Assembly: GCA_030531085.1 (NCBI GenBank)
Contig: JAUNOM010000005.1
Coordinates: forward strand, 56,472-120,471
Reading direction: 5' to 3'
Source: Prevotellaceae bacterium
Lineage (GTDB): Bacteria; Bacteroidota; Bacteroidia; Bacteroidales; Bacteroidaceae
Length of the DNA: 64,000 nucleotides
Under the pieces are notes generated by a model. That model was not told the origin of the DNA. It searched no databases and was given only the letters and a program-made list of their open reading frames with translations. Both the position numbers and the translations under genes were made by a program. This document shows, in pieces, positions 9,800 to 18,152 of the stretch; position 1 is the first letter of the stretch; each line of letters opens with the position of its first letter.

Positions 9800-10241
9800 C
9801 AAAACGTCACAAAAACGGCTGTTTTGCTTACGTTTTGCTATTTGGGGACTTTCGGTTTCACCTTGCGTTTTAGAGAGAAATGACTCCACTTTGCATCCCT
9901 TTGTATGGCGTTTTTAATGCCTTTGGGCGCAATTTGTAGTGTTTGCTGTGCAAAAGCTATGTGATTGCATTGCAATCTCTATCATATTGCACTGTGAAAG
10001 CATAGAGATTGTAGTGTAATATCTATCTGATTGCAGCGCAAAGGCGTCCCTTTCACTCCCCTTTTAGAGTGCTTTTAAAGCATGAAAAATTCCAACTTCA
10101 AGATTATCAGTGTCTTGCGTCGCTGCACGGAGAATGCGCTGTACGCGCCCACGTGAAGATAATTTTTGTACACGCGATTCTCCGAGGGCGTAAAAAATCA
10201 AAGTGTCAGAAAAAAAGCCATTTTCCTGACACTTTGATTTT
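9800..10241 (+). repeat. 442-bp non-coding dispersed element, copy 1
   Basis: The element is bounded by two hairpins whose loops carry an AAAAnGGC..TTTT core. The left stem is CAAAACGT/ACGTTTTG (9800-9807, 9830-9837). The right is a perfect 16-bp stem (10194-10209 with 10226-10241). In between, in order, are CGTTTTAGAGAGA, a block with TGCAATCTCTATCA and TATCATATTGCAC, GCGCTGTACGCG, and GCGATTCTCCGAGGG. The same pieces occur in the same order on the opposite strand at 20224-20665, also 442 bp. No credible gene lies inside. The right hairpin sits 26 bp beyond the stop of the leftward M20 gene and could end its transcript. Confidence 0.8.
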
Positions 10242-10266
10242 GGACTGTTCCCATGACGGGTTGCCG

Positions 10267-11337
10267 TCAATCCTCCAGCAGTCTCATGTATTTAGCGATG
10301 GCATCGTCTATCTCTGATATGCAGATGAACTCGTCCGCGCTGTGTGAGCGTGAGCTTTGTCCCGGGCCGAGCTTGAAGGACGGGAAGCGCATCAAGGCCT
10401 GATCGGACAGGGTGGGGGAGCCGAACGGCTGCATACCCATCGCCTTGCAGCGCTGTATCAGTGGGTGCTCCTCCGGTATACATGATGAGTGCAGGTGGAA
10501 GGAGCGTGCCTTCAGACTGCTCTTCAGCTTGTTTTGCAGGAATTCGAACACCTCCTCGTTGGTGTAGTGCTCATTGGTACGCACGTCAATGATGAAGCGG
10601 CACTCGTCAGGCACTACGTTATGCTGCGTGCCGCTGTTAACAACTGTGCACTGCATCTTGGTTGGTCCGAGCAGAGGAGATATCTTCTCGAAACGGTAGT
10701 CGCGTATGAACAGCAGGTCGTCCAGTGCCTCGTATATGGCGTTCACGCCCTCATTGCGCGCCGCGTGGCCTGACTTTCCGTGCGCCACGCCGTCTATCAC
10801 CATCAGACCACGCTCCGCTATGGCCGGCTGCATACCCGTCGGCTCTCCCACTATCGCCACGTCCACCTTTGGAAGCAGTGGCAGTACGGCGCGGATGCCG
10901 CCGGCTCCGCTGACCTCCTCCTCGCAAGACGCAAGGTATATCATGTTGAATGGCGGCCGCCCCGTGGCGGTGTCCTCATCCATTCTGGCTGATATGGCCC
11001 TGAAGACCTGTAGCAGTGCCACCAGTCCTCCGCCGCAGTCGTTGGACCCGAGGCCGTAGAGTCTGTCGCCTTCCATTATAGGTATGAACGGGTTCCGTTG
11101 CCATGTGGCTACGGGTTTCACTGTGTCTATGTGCGCATTGAGCAGCAGTGTGGGCAGACTGTCGTCCCAATGGCAGGACATTATCCACAGGTTGTTGCCC
11201 TCGCGGTGTGGGGTGAAGCCGTATTCCTCCATGGCCTGCTGCATGATGTCGGCCGCATCGCTCTCGCTGCGGCTTACAGACGGGGTGGCTATGAGACGTT
11301 TCAGCAGTTCCACCGCATCGTTTGTATATCTGTTCAT
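10267..11337 (-). CDS. M20-family deacylase/peptidase, ArgE-like
   Basis: 356 residues. Metal-site motifs are present: NAHIDTVKP (His and Asp), GLGSNDCGG (bridging Asp), EEEVSGAGG (catalytic Glu pair) and a late FKLGPGQSSRSHSADEF with the last His. Members remove acyl groups from amino acids. In Bacteroidetes such a protein is often the N-acetyl- or N-succinyl-ornithine deacylase of arginine synthesis, which suits the arg operon in this window, but that operon is 16 kb away. It is the last gene of the signalling operon, 9 bp after the soluble histidine kinase. Substrate is therefore uncertain. Confidence 0.8.
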   Translation of the reverse strand: MNRYTNDAVELLKRLIATPSVSRSESDAADIMQQAMEEYGFTPHREGNNLWIMSCHWDDSLPTLLLNAHIDTVKPVATWQRNPFIPIMEGDRLYGLGSNDCGGGLVALLQVFRAISARMDEDTATGRPPFNMIYLASCEEEVSGAGGIRAVLPLLPKVDVAIVGEPTGMQPAIAERGLMVIDGVAHGKSGHAARNEGVNAIYEALDDLLFIRDYRFEKISPLLGPTKMQCTVVNSGTQHNVVPDECRFIIDVRTNEHYTNEEVFEFLQNKLKSSLKARSFHLHSSCIPEEHPLIQRCKAMGMQPFGSPTLSDQALMRFPSFKLGPGQSSRSHSADEFICISEIDDAIAKYMRLLED

Positions 11338-11346
11338 TGTGTATTT

Positions 11347-12216
11347 TTAAATAGGTTGTTGTGCTGTTTGCTGTTGTCTCTCCCTGCAGTCGTCCACTGG
11401 TATGGAGAATGTCACGGTGGTGCCGTGCCCCTCTGCCGATGTTATGGCAATCTCTCCGTTGTGGCTCTGCGTTATGATGTTGTGGGTTATCTGCATTCCG
11501 AGGCCGGTGCCCTCACCTACTGGCTTCGTGGTTACGGTCTGGTGGAATATCTTTTCCTGCACTGCGTTGGGTATGCCCGTGCCGTTGTCGGTTATGGATA
11601 TTACCAGTCTGCCGTCCTGTACCGCCGCCTCCACGCTGATGGTGGGCCGGAAATCCGTCGTGCCCTTGGCCGCCTCGTTCTTCGCCCTCTGCCTTACGGC
11701 ATAGCAGGCGTTGCTCATTATGTTTATGACAGCGCGTGACAAGTCCTGCGGTATCACCATGCAGTGAGGCATATTGGGCTGGTAGTTCTCCCTGATTGTT
11801 ACTGTGAACTGCTTGTCGTTGGCGCGTTTGGCGTGGTATGACAGCCATACGTACTCGTGCAGCAGATGCTTTATGTCCGTGTGCACGCGCTCATTCTCCC
11901 TGCCTCTGGATATAAGCAGGATGCCTTGTATCACACTTGCCGCGCGTTCTCCGTGCTCTTTTATCTTGCTTATGTTCAGTCTTAGGCTGTCGGTGATGTC
12001 CTGTATGTCGGCTGCTGCATCCTCGTCAACGAGTCCCTTCACCCTGTCTATGGCCTCCTGTAGTTCATTTACCAGTCCAACAGACAGCCGCGAGAAGTTT
12101 ATCACGAAGTTCAGAGGGTTCTGAATCTCATGTGCTATGCCCGCGCTCAGCATTCCGAGCGACGCCATTTTCTGCAGTTGTATCATCTGCTCTTTCATTG
12201 TCTGTGTCTCATCCAT
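11347..12216 (-). CDS. Soluble sensor histidine kinase
   Basis: 289 residues with no membrane segment. A short coiled N-terminus leads into an intact H-box, AGIAHEIQNPLNF, with phospho-acceptor His29. The ATPase domain has the N-box around NIMSNACYAV, the DNGTGI G1 box and GEGTGLGMQI G2 box. It has no sensory domain of its own. It follows the beta-propeller kinase by 69 bp in the same operon. Since that partner has lost its His, this protein may supply the phosphoryl-accepting site for the pair (inference). The likely output is the receiver-phosphatase encoded first in the operon. Confidence 0.88.
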   Translation of the reverse strand: MDETQTMKEQMIQLQKMASLGMLSAGIAHEIQNPLNFVINFSRLSVGLVNELQEAIDRVKGLVDEDAAADIQDITDSLRLNISKIKEHGERAASVIQGILLISRGRENERVHTDIKHLLHEYVWLSYHAKRANDKQFTVTIRENYQPNMPHCMVIPQDLSRAVINIMSNACYAVRQRAKNEAAKGTTDFRPTISVEAAVQDGRLVISITDNGTGIPNAVQEKIFHQTVTTKPVGEGTGLGMQITHNIITQSHNGEIAITSAEGHGTTVTFSIPVDDCRERQQQTAQQPI

Positions 12217-12285
12217 AGGCTTTGATGTTTGGCGCGGGTGTCCGCACCGGTTTGTGTATTGCTCCCTTGCGGTCTGGCGGTGCCG

Positions 12286-14973
12286 CTATAGCGTTATGGT
12301 AAACTCCGTGTACGAGTCCTTTTCCGTCTGCATTGATATGGTGCCGTTGTGGTCGTGTATGGTTTCCCGTGCGAGATAGAGTCCCACTCCCGAAGCCTCT
12401 CCCGTCGGCTTTGTGGTGAAGAAGGGGTCGAAAATCTTGTCCTTTATCGCCTCCTCGATGCCGATGCCGTTGTCGTGCACCACTATTCTCGCTCCTCCGT
12501 CATCGGTAGGTGCCAGTGACATTGTCACTTCCGCGTCGTATGGCTGGCGCTGGTACTTCCTCGTCACGGCGTATATGGCGTTTGACAGCACGGCCATTAT
12601 GGCGCGTCTTAGTGATGTCGGGTCCACCATGCGTGGCATTGAGCCCTTGGATGGCAGCTGTTTGCGCAGCCTTATATGACAGGCTTTGATGTCGTCCCTG
12701 TACTGTTTGGCTGCCATCTCCATGGTCTGCTGGCACAGCTCCACCATGTCCACGCTGCGCAGTGTGCCTATCTGGTTCTTCAGCATGGCCTCCATGGCAC
12801 GCAGTGTGCGTGTGGTGTTGGCGCCGTGCTCCTCTATCTTTGCGAGATTGGTTTTCATCATGCTTATGATCTCCTCGCAGTCGTCGTATGTTTCCGTCGC
12901 CATGTTCCCCTTTTCTGACCTTATATCCTCCTGCAGGTCACTGGCAAGACGTGAGGTAAGCATTGAGAAGTTGTTGATATAGTTTATAGGATTGAGTATC
13001 CTGTCTATCAGTCCCTGTGTCAGTTTGCCGGCTGTGGCGGTGCGTTCCATCCTCATCAGGTCGGCCTGAGTGCGTTCCAGGTCGCTGCGTGCGGTGCTCA
13101 GCTCCTCTGTTCTCTCCGTCACTGTCTGCTCAAGTCTCTGCTTTGCCAGTTCCAGTTTGTGCACCCTGTACACGGCTATCTGCCTTATTGCAATTATAAT
13201 CAGGAACACATATATCAGTACTGACCACCATTTGAGGTAGAAAGGGAACTGGCGGTACCACTCCACTGACGCTGTGTTGCTGATGATACCGAACATATTC
13301 ATGCTCTGTATCTCCATCTTTGTAGGTCCGTAGGACATATTGTTGAAGTGTACCACAGTCTCTTCGGACCATGCGCTCCATCTGTCATCGTTGATTCTGT
13401 ACCTGTATCTGGCGGGCATGAACAGCGAATTGTCCGCATTGGAGAAGTATATCGTCAGGTTGCGGCAGTCTGACGGCAGCCTGACATTATCTGTCCGCGT
13501 TATGGGTGGTAGTCCGTCAGCCCTGTATCCGCCCCATATCACGGAGTCGTTGAATGCCACTATCTGGCGTATGTACAGCTCCGGTCTGGCTATGGCGTTC
13601 CTGTTCTCCTCTATATGCCGCAGGTTGTAGTTCACAACACCGAAGTCTCCGCCTGTCCATAGAGAGTAGCTGTTGTCCATAAACATCGCGTTTATGGTGC
13701 GTCCTGCCATTGGCCGCAGCCATGCGGACAGCCTTATGTCGGCCTTTCCGCCTATGGTTGCCTGCAGGTTCTTGCCGTCGGGGTCCGTGAACCATCTGTG
13801 TCCGGCCTTGTCGTACAGCTCCACCTTGGGCCTTATTGAAGCTATTCCCGTGTTTATGCGCTCCAGTGTCCCCCCGTGTCCTAACGGAACGTTCCACTGT
13901 TCGCCGTACAGTGTCTCCGCACGCAGCATTGTTCCCACCACTTTTACCTTCACGCACTTCTCTATCCTGGCAATCATCACGTGCCGGCTGCTGTCTGTTG
14001 ACACCTCGTATATGCCGTCCGTCTCCCCTGTGTACAGTGTGTTGCCCGGCCCCTGGCATACCGATAGCGTGTTGCCTTCGGTCATTCTGGAGACGCTGTC
14101 GGCAGTGATGCTGTACAGACCGTTGGCTGTTGCGGCGATGATACCGCCGTTGTCAGCCTGTATCATCTGCCAGCAGGCGGCCGGAGAGTCAAGCATCAGG
14201 GCGGCGTTTCCGCATTCCATCCGGTATATACCCTGCATGGTGCCGATGTACATGGTCTGTCCTGTCATCCCGAAGGAGTACACCTCGCCGTTCAGCCCCT
14301 GCGCCTCTGTGAGCCTGGTGAATGGTGACGGTGCCTCAATGGCGAATATTCCATGCTCCGTAGCGCCCCATATCATGTTGTCGCCATTGTATGTTATGGC
14401 GTTGATGCTGTTGCTGCCAAGTCCGTCCCTCTTCGTTAATGGCAGGTGATGCCCGTCCTGTATCAGCTCCACCCCTTTTGAAACGCGTGTGATTACGGTC
14501 GTTCCAGTGGCGTTCAGCCTAAGTCTTGTGTCCGTGGCACGTGCCGTCCGCCTTGCCATGGCTTGCTGCAGTGGTGACATTGTGGCGCCTCCTCGGCCGT
14601 CAGTTGGTATGGTGTGCAGTTTAAGACGGCCGTTAATGTCCGGCGCAAGGTATCCGAACACGTTCGGACCCCTTGTCCATATCCGTCCGTCCGGTCCCTT
14701 TACCACGCGCGTCACACGGCTCTTGCGTGGTGTCTGTATCCTTCTCCATGACGCACCGTCATAATATAGTATTCCATCGTAGTTGGCTACGAACACTGAA
14801 CCGTAGGAGTCGCAGGCCACATCGTAGTTACGGTTGTGGGCTTTGTACTCTGTGGCGCTGTAATGTCGCGCGAAAGGCACTCCCAGACTGCCTGCCACGG
14901 CTGTGACAGCGGCATGGACAAGCAGTGTCGCCACTATGATTCTCCATATATTTCTTTTGGGTAGGGGTGCCAT
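12286..14973 (-). CDS. Beta-propeller sensor kinase lacking the phospho-acceptor His
   Basis: 895 residues: N-terminal signal/anchor, two-component-regulator propeller repeats (about 40-480), a Y_Y_Y-type domain ending near residue 590, a membrane helix (YLKWWSVLIYVFLIIIAI), coiled coil, DHp and HATPase. The ATP site is complete (DNGIGI, FFTTKPTGEASGVGL). The H-box reads LTQGLIDRILNPINY: the Asn-Pro part is kept but the His-Glu pair is Asp-Arg, with Asp657 where His should be. The reading frame is clean, so this looks like a real substitution and not decay. Members normally sense extracellular or periplasmic sugars. The next gene encodes a kinase with a normal H-box. Confidence 0.85.
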   Translation of the reverse strand: MAPLPKRNIWRIIVATLLVHAAVTAVAGSLGVPFARHYSATEYKAHNRNYDVACDSYGSVFVANYDGILYYDGASWRRIQTPRKSRVTRVVKGPDGRIWTRGPNVFGYLAPDINGRLKLHTIPTDGRGGATMSPLQQAMARRTARATDTRLRLNATGTTVITRVSKGVELIQDGHHLPLTKRDGLGSNSINAITYNGDNMIWGATEHGIFAIEAPSPFTRLTEAQGLNGEVYSFGMTGQTMYIGTMQGIYRMECGNAALMLDSPAACWQMIQADNGGIIAATANGLYSITADSVSRMTEGNTLSVCQGPGNTLYTGETDGIYEVSTDSSRHVMIARIEKCVKVKVVGTMLRAETLYGEQWNVPLGHGGTLERINTGIASIRPKVELYDKAGHRWFTDPDGKNLQATIGGKADIRLSAWLRPMAGRTINAMFMDNSYSLWTGGDFGVVNYNLRHIEENRNAIARPELYIRQIVAFNDSVIWGGYRADGLPPITRTDNVRLPSDCRNLTIYFSNADNSLFMPARYRYRINDDRWSAWSEETVVHFNNMSYGPTKMEIQSMNMFGIISNTASVEWYRQFPFYLKWWSVLIYVFLIIIAIRQIAVYRVHKLELAKQRLEQTVTERTEELSTARSDLERTQADLMRMERTATAGKLTQGLIDRILNPINYINNFSMLTSRLASDLQEDIRSEKGNMATETYDDCEEIISMMKTNLAKIEEHGANTTRTLRAMEAMLKNQIGTLRSVDMVELCQQTMEMAAKQYRDDIKACHIRLRKQLPSKGSMPRMVDPTSLRRAIMAVLSNAIYAVTRKYQRQPYDAEVTMSLAPTDDGGARIVVHDNGIGIEEAIKDKIFDPFFTTKPTGEASGVGLYLARETIHDHNGTISMQTEKDSYTEFTITL

Positions 14974-14988
14974 TTGTACAGGTTCAGG

Positions 14989-16152
14989 TTATAGTCGTTT
15001 TAGTGTCAGGATGGTGATGTCATCACTCTGTTCCGCGTTGCCGGTATGTTCATGCACGGCATCGATTATTCTCTCCACCGTCCGCTGCGCGTCCATGCCG
15101 CGGCATGATGCCAGCAGTGCCTCAAGACGCTGCTCGCCGTACAGCTCTCCGCTGTCGTTGCAGGCTTCGGTGACACCGTCTGTGAACGTCACAATGCTGT
15201 CGCCGTGGTTCAGTTGTACTGTCGCGGACTTGTAGGAGTATCGCTCCACCACTCCAAGGCTTATGTTCGGTGACAGCGGCAGTGTCTCCATGCTGCCGTC
15301 GGCGCGCAGTATATATGGGGGATTGTGTCCGGCATTGACATACGTTATCACGCCGGTGCGCACATTGTATACACCGTAGAACAGTGTCACGAACATGGAG
15401 TCGAAGCTCTCGCAGGCCAGTATGTCATTGCTTTCGTTTATCACGGACACGGCATCGAGGGTCTTCCTGCCTGCAAAGCGCAGCAGAGTGTGGCTTACAG
15501 CCATGAAGATTGCGGCCGGAACCCCCTTGCCAGACACGTCGGCGATGGTGAATCCTATATGGTTCTCGTCTATTCTGTAGAAGTCATAGAAGTCTCCGCC
15601 GACGTCACTTGCGGGTTTCATGGATGCAAAGATGTCCAGTTGTCCTGTAAGGTCGCTGAAGGGAGGGAATGTGGTGGGCAGTATGGCCAGCTGAGTGTCC
15701 GCCGCCATGGCGAGGTCTCCCTTGATATCTCTGAGCTGTCCGTGCTCTTTCTGCGTCTGCTTCACAAACTCTATCTCCTGTATAGCCTTCTCAATGGTGA
15801 GCTGCAGGTCGTCCAGGTCAATGGGCTTTGTGGCAAAGTCGAAGGCTCCATTGTTCATTGCGGAGCGTATGTTGCCCATCTCTCCGTATGCGCTTACCAT
15901 GATTACCTTCAGCGCGGGGTTGTGTCTGCTGTTCAATTCGCGCAATAATGTAAGCCCGTCCATCTCCGGCATATTGATATCGCTAAGCACTATGTCGGTG
16001 TCCGGATGCTCCTCGAGGACCTGAAGCGCCTCTATGCCATTGTGCGCAAATAGGAATATGTACTCCCCATTGCGTATTTTGCGGCGGAAGTACTGCCTTA
16101 GGAGCAGCTCAAGGTCCTGCTCGTCATCAACGCTTAGTATCTTTGTTGCCAT
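14989..16152 (-). CDS. Response regulator with PP2C/SpoIIE phosphatase output (RsbU-like)
   Basis: 387 residues. An N-terminal receiver domain has the acidic pair DDE near residue 9 and phospho-acceptor Asp58 in DIVLSDINMPEMDG, with a late Lys in FATKPID. After a helical linker (about 125-160) comes a SpoIIE-type PP2C domain: DVGGDFYDFY, IADVSGKGVPAAIFM, YVNAGHNPP, FTDGVTEA and a terminal SDDITIL. Such proteins dephosphorylate an anti-sigma-factor antagonist or similar partner when the receiver is phosphorylated. First gene of a leftward operon, 15 bp before the propeller kinase. No partner anti-sigma gene is in the window. Confidence 0.92.
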   Translation of the reverse strand: MATKILSVDDEQDLELLLRQYFRRKIRNGEYIFLFAHNGIEALQVLEEHPDTDIVLSDINMPEMDGLTLLRELNSRHNPALKVIMVSAYGEMGNIRSAMNNGAFDFATKPIDLDDLQLTIEKAIQEIEFVKQTQKEHGQLRDIKGDLAMAADTQLAILPTTFPPFSDLTGQLDIFASMKPASDVGGDFYDFYRIDENHIGFTIADVSGKGVPAAIFMAVSHTLLRFAGRKTLDAVSVINESNDILACESFDSMFVTLFYGVYNVRTGVITYVNAGHNPPYILRADGSMETLPLSPNISLGVVERYSYKSATVQLNHGDSIVTFTDGVTEACNDSGELYGEQRLEALLASCRGMDAQRTVERIIDAVHEHTGNAEQSDDITILTLKRL

Positions 16153-16196
16153 GGTGAAGCAGTGTTTTCAAGTGTGGGAAAATGATTATATGGCAA

Positions 16197-16227
16197 CAAA
16201 GGTAGCAATAAATCTTGGAACGGACAA
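16197..16227 (-). promoter_or_regulatory. Promoter of the receiver-phosphatase operon
   Basis: Leftward TACCTTTG (16197-16204) is a perfect -7. A TTGT lies 19 bases upstream as an imperfect -33. The ATG is at 16152, giving a leader of about 40 bases. Confidence 0.6.
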
Positions 16228-16245
16228 CACAAAAAGCCCGAAAAA

Positions 16246-16277
16246 TTTGGCGGTTTGAGAAATTTTAGATATTTTTG
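16246..16277 (+). promoter_or_regulatory. Promoter of the acyl-CoA synthetase gene
   Basis: TTTG (16246-16249), 20 bases, then TATTTTTG (16270-16277) is a full Bacteroidetes promoter. It overlaps the TTG at 16275, so that codon cannot be the translation start. This supports the ATG at 16305. Confidence 0.75.
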
Positions 16278-16304
16278 CAACAGAAATTAACACGGCATTT
16301 CCCG

Positions 16305-18146
16305 ATGCCATCAACATCATTAGCCATTACAAGGATTATGCAGACTGTCTGTCATTTAGGCCTGCTGCCGTATAAGCAGGCGGAAAAGTACGGCACAAGG
16401 ACCGTCTTTGAGTATCAGGACTTTGGCTCTGAGGCGTGGAAGACCGCTTCCTGGACAGAGTTCGCAGCGAGTGTGCGGCGTGTGTCCAATGCAATGCTCA
16501 GCATAGGCATAGGTGTACAGGAGTGCATAGGTGTCTTCTCGCAGAACGCTCTGCAGTACATCTACACCGACTTCGGCGCTTTCGGAATACGGGCGGTAAG
16601 CATTCCCTTCTACGCCACAAGCTCCGAGCACCAGCTGCAGTATGTCATCAACGACGCGGGCATACGCTTCATGTTCGTGGGAGAGCAGGAACAGTATGAC
16701 AAGGCGCGGCGTGTGCAGGCCCTTTGCAGCACTCTGGAGCGCATAATCGTGTTTGACCGCACCGTGACCCTTGCGGATCATGACACCACAACCATGTTCT
16801 TCAGCGACTTCCTGGAGCTTGCCGACGGTATGACAGATGACACTGTGCTGCGCGAACGCCATGACGGGCTGTGCGATGACGACCTTGTCAACATCCTTTA
16901 CACTTCCGGCACCACGGGAGAGCCTAAGGGAGTGATGCTTGGAGCAGGGCAGTTCGCGGCGGCGCTGAAGGCTAATGACGAGTGTGTCCCCATCGGAGAG
17001 GAGGACCGTGTGATAACATTCCTGCCGATAACGCATATCTTCGAGAGGGGATGGGACGTGCTGGCGCTGACCGAAGGGGCCACACTGATAATAAACACCA
17101 ATCCGCATAACATACAGAATGCTATGCGTGAGCGGAAGCCTACGTGTATGTCTGCGGTGCCAAGGTTCTGGGAAAAGGTGTACGCTGGCGTCCAGGCCAG
17201 GATAGACAGCGCCACTCCGTTCCAGAAAAGGCTGTTCCGCGAGGCGCTGGAGGTGGGCAGGAAGGTCAACGTGGAATGCAGATCAAAGGGCAGGAAGCCC
17301 TCCTTGGCGCTGGCATGGAAGTACAAGCTGATGAACAGAACTGTCCTTGCGCTTGTCAGGAAGCAGCTTGGACTGGAGCATCCCAACATCTTCCCGACGG
17401 CAGGGGCGGTGGTGTCGTCCGAGGTGGAGACCTTCGTGAACAGCCTTGGCATCAATATGATTGTGGGATATGGACTGACGGAGAGTCTCGCCACGGTGTC
17501 CTGCGACCAGAAGGAGAGGGGTTTCACCGTGGGATCTGTGGGCCGTGTGATAAACGGCGTTGACGTAAAGATTGGCGATAACAACGAGATACTGCTGAAG
17601 GGCCCCACCATTACCCGAGGATATTACAGGCGCGAGCATCTTAACAGCGAGGCATTCACAGAGGACGGATACTTCCGTACCGGTGATGCCGGTTACCTAA
17701 AGGACGGTGAGCTGTTCCTTACCGAGCGCATAAAGGATTTGTACAAGACCTCCAACGGCAAGTATGTGGCGCCGCAGGCGGTGGAGTCCAAGCTGTTAGT
17801 GGACAAGTATATAGAGCAGATAGCGGTGATAGCCGACGGGCGCAAGTTCGTGTCCGCGCTCATAGTTCCCACATATAGCCTCCTGGAGGACTATGCGCGT
17901 GAGTGCGGCATCACGTTCATCAGCCGCGAGGACCTGTGCGGCAGCCCTAAAATCATGAAGATGCTGGAGGAGAGAATCAGCACCCTGCAGCAGGGACTGG
18001 CCGGATACGAGCAGGTAAAGCGCTTCACTCTGCTGCCGGAACCCTTCACAATGGAGAATGGAGAACTTACAAACACACTGAAAACAAGACGCCCGGTGAT
18101 AATAAAGAACTATGCCGCGGTGATAGAGAAAATGTACGAGGAATAA
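16305..18146 (+). CDS. Long-chain acyl-CoA synthetase (AMP-forming), FadD-like
   Basis: 613 residues from the ATG at 16305; an in-frame ATG at 16338 is the alternative. The AMP-binding signature YTSGTTGEPKGVM is near residue 205, followed by the GYGLTES motif and the YFRTGDAGYLKDGELF hinge region. ERIKDLYKTSNGKYVAP carries the C-terminal catalytic Lys region. The family activates fatty acids with ATP to acyl-AMP and then acyl-CoA, at the inner face of the membrane. The stop is 6 bp before prfB, so the two are probably cotranscribed. A FadL-type porin lies 6 kb downstream. Confidence 0.92.
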   Translation: MPSTSLAITRIMQTVCHLGLLPYKQAEKYGTRTVFEYQDFGSEAWKTASWTEFAASVRRVSNAMLSIGIGVQECIGVFSQNALQYIYTDFGAFGIRAVSIPFYATSSEHQLQYVINDAGIRFMFVGEQEQYDKARRVQALCSTLERIIVFDRTVTLADHDTTTMFFSDFLELADGMTDDTVLRERHDGLCDDDLVNILYTSGTTGEPKGVMLGAGQFAAALKANDECVPIGEEDRVITFLPITHIFERGWDVLALTEGATLIINTNPHNIQNAMRERKPTCMSAVPRFWEKVYAGVQARIDSATPFQKRLFREALEVGRKVNVECRSKGRKPSLALAWKYKLMNRTVLALVRKQLGLEHPNIFPTAGAVVSSEVETFVNSLGINMIVGYGLTESLATVSCDQKERGFTVGSVGRVINGVDVKIGDNNEILLKGPTITRGYYRREHLNSEAFTEDGYFRTGDAGYLKDGELFLTERIKDLYKTSNGKYVAPQAVESKLLVDKYIEQIAVIADGRKFVSALIVPTYSLLEDYARECGITFISREDLCGSPKIMKMLEERISTLQQGLAGYEQVKRFTLLPEPFTMENGELTNTLKTRRPVIIKNYAAVIEKMYEE

Positions 18147-18152
18147 GAACAC

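Noticed and set aside
10064-10317. Short reading frames on both strands in the space before the M20 gene
   Set aside because: They lie within the 442-bp repeat element and across its hairpins, have no homologue in copy 2 and no plausible start signals.
16275-16304. TTG start for the acyl-CoA synthetase
   Set aside because: The codon lies inside the -7 promoter element; the ATG at 16305 follows the expected transcript start.
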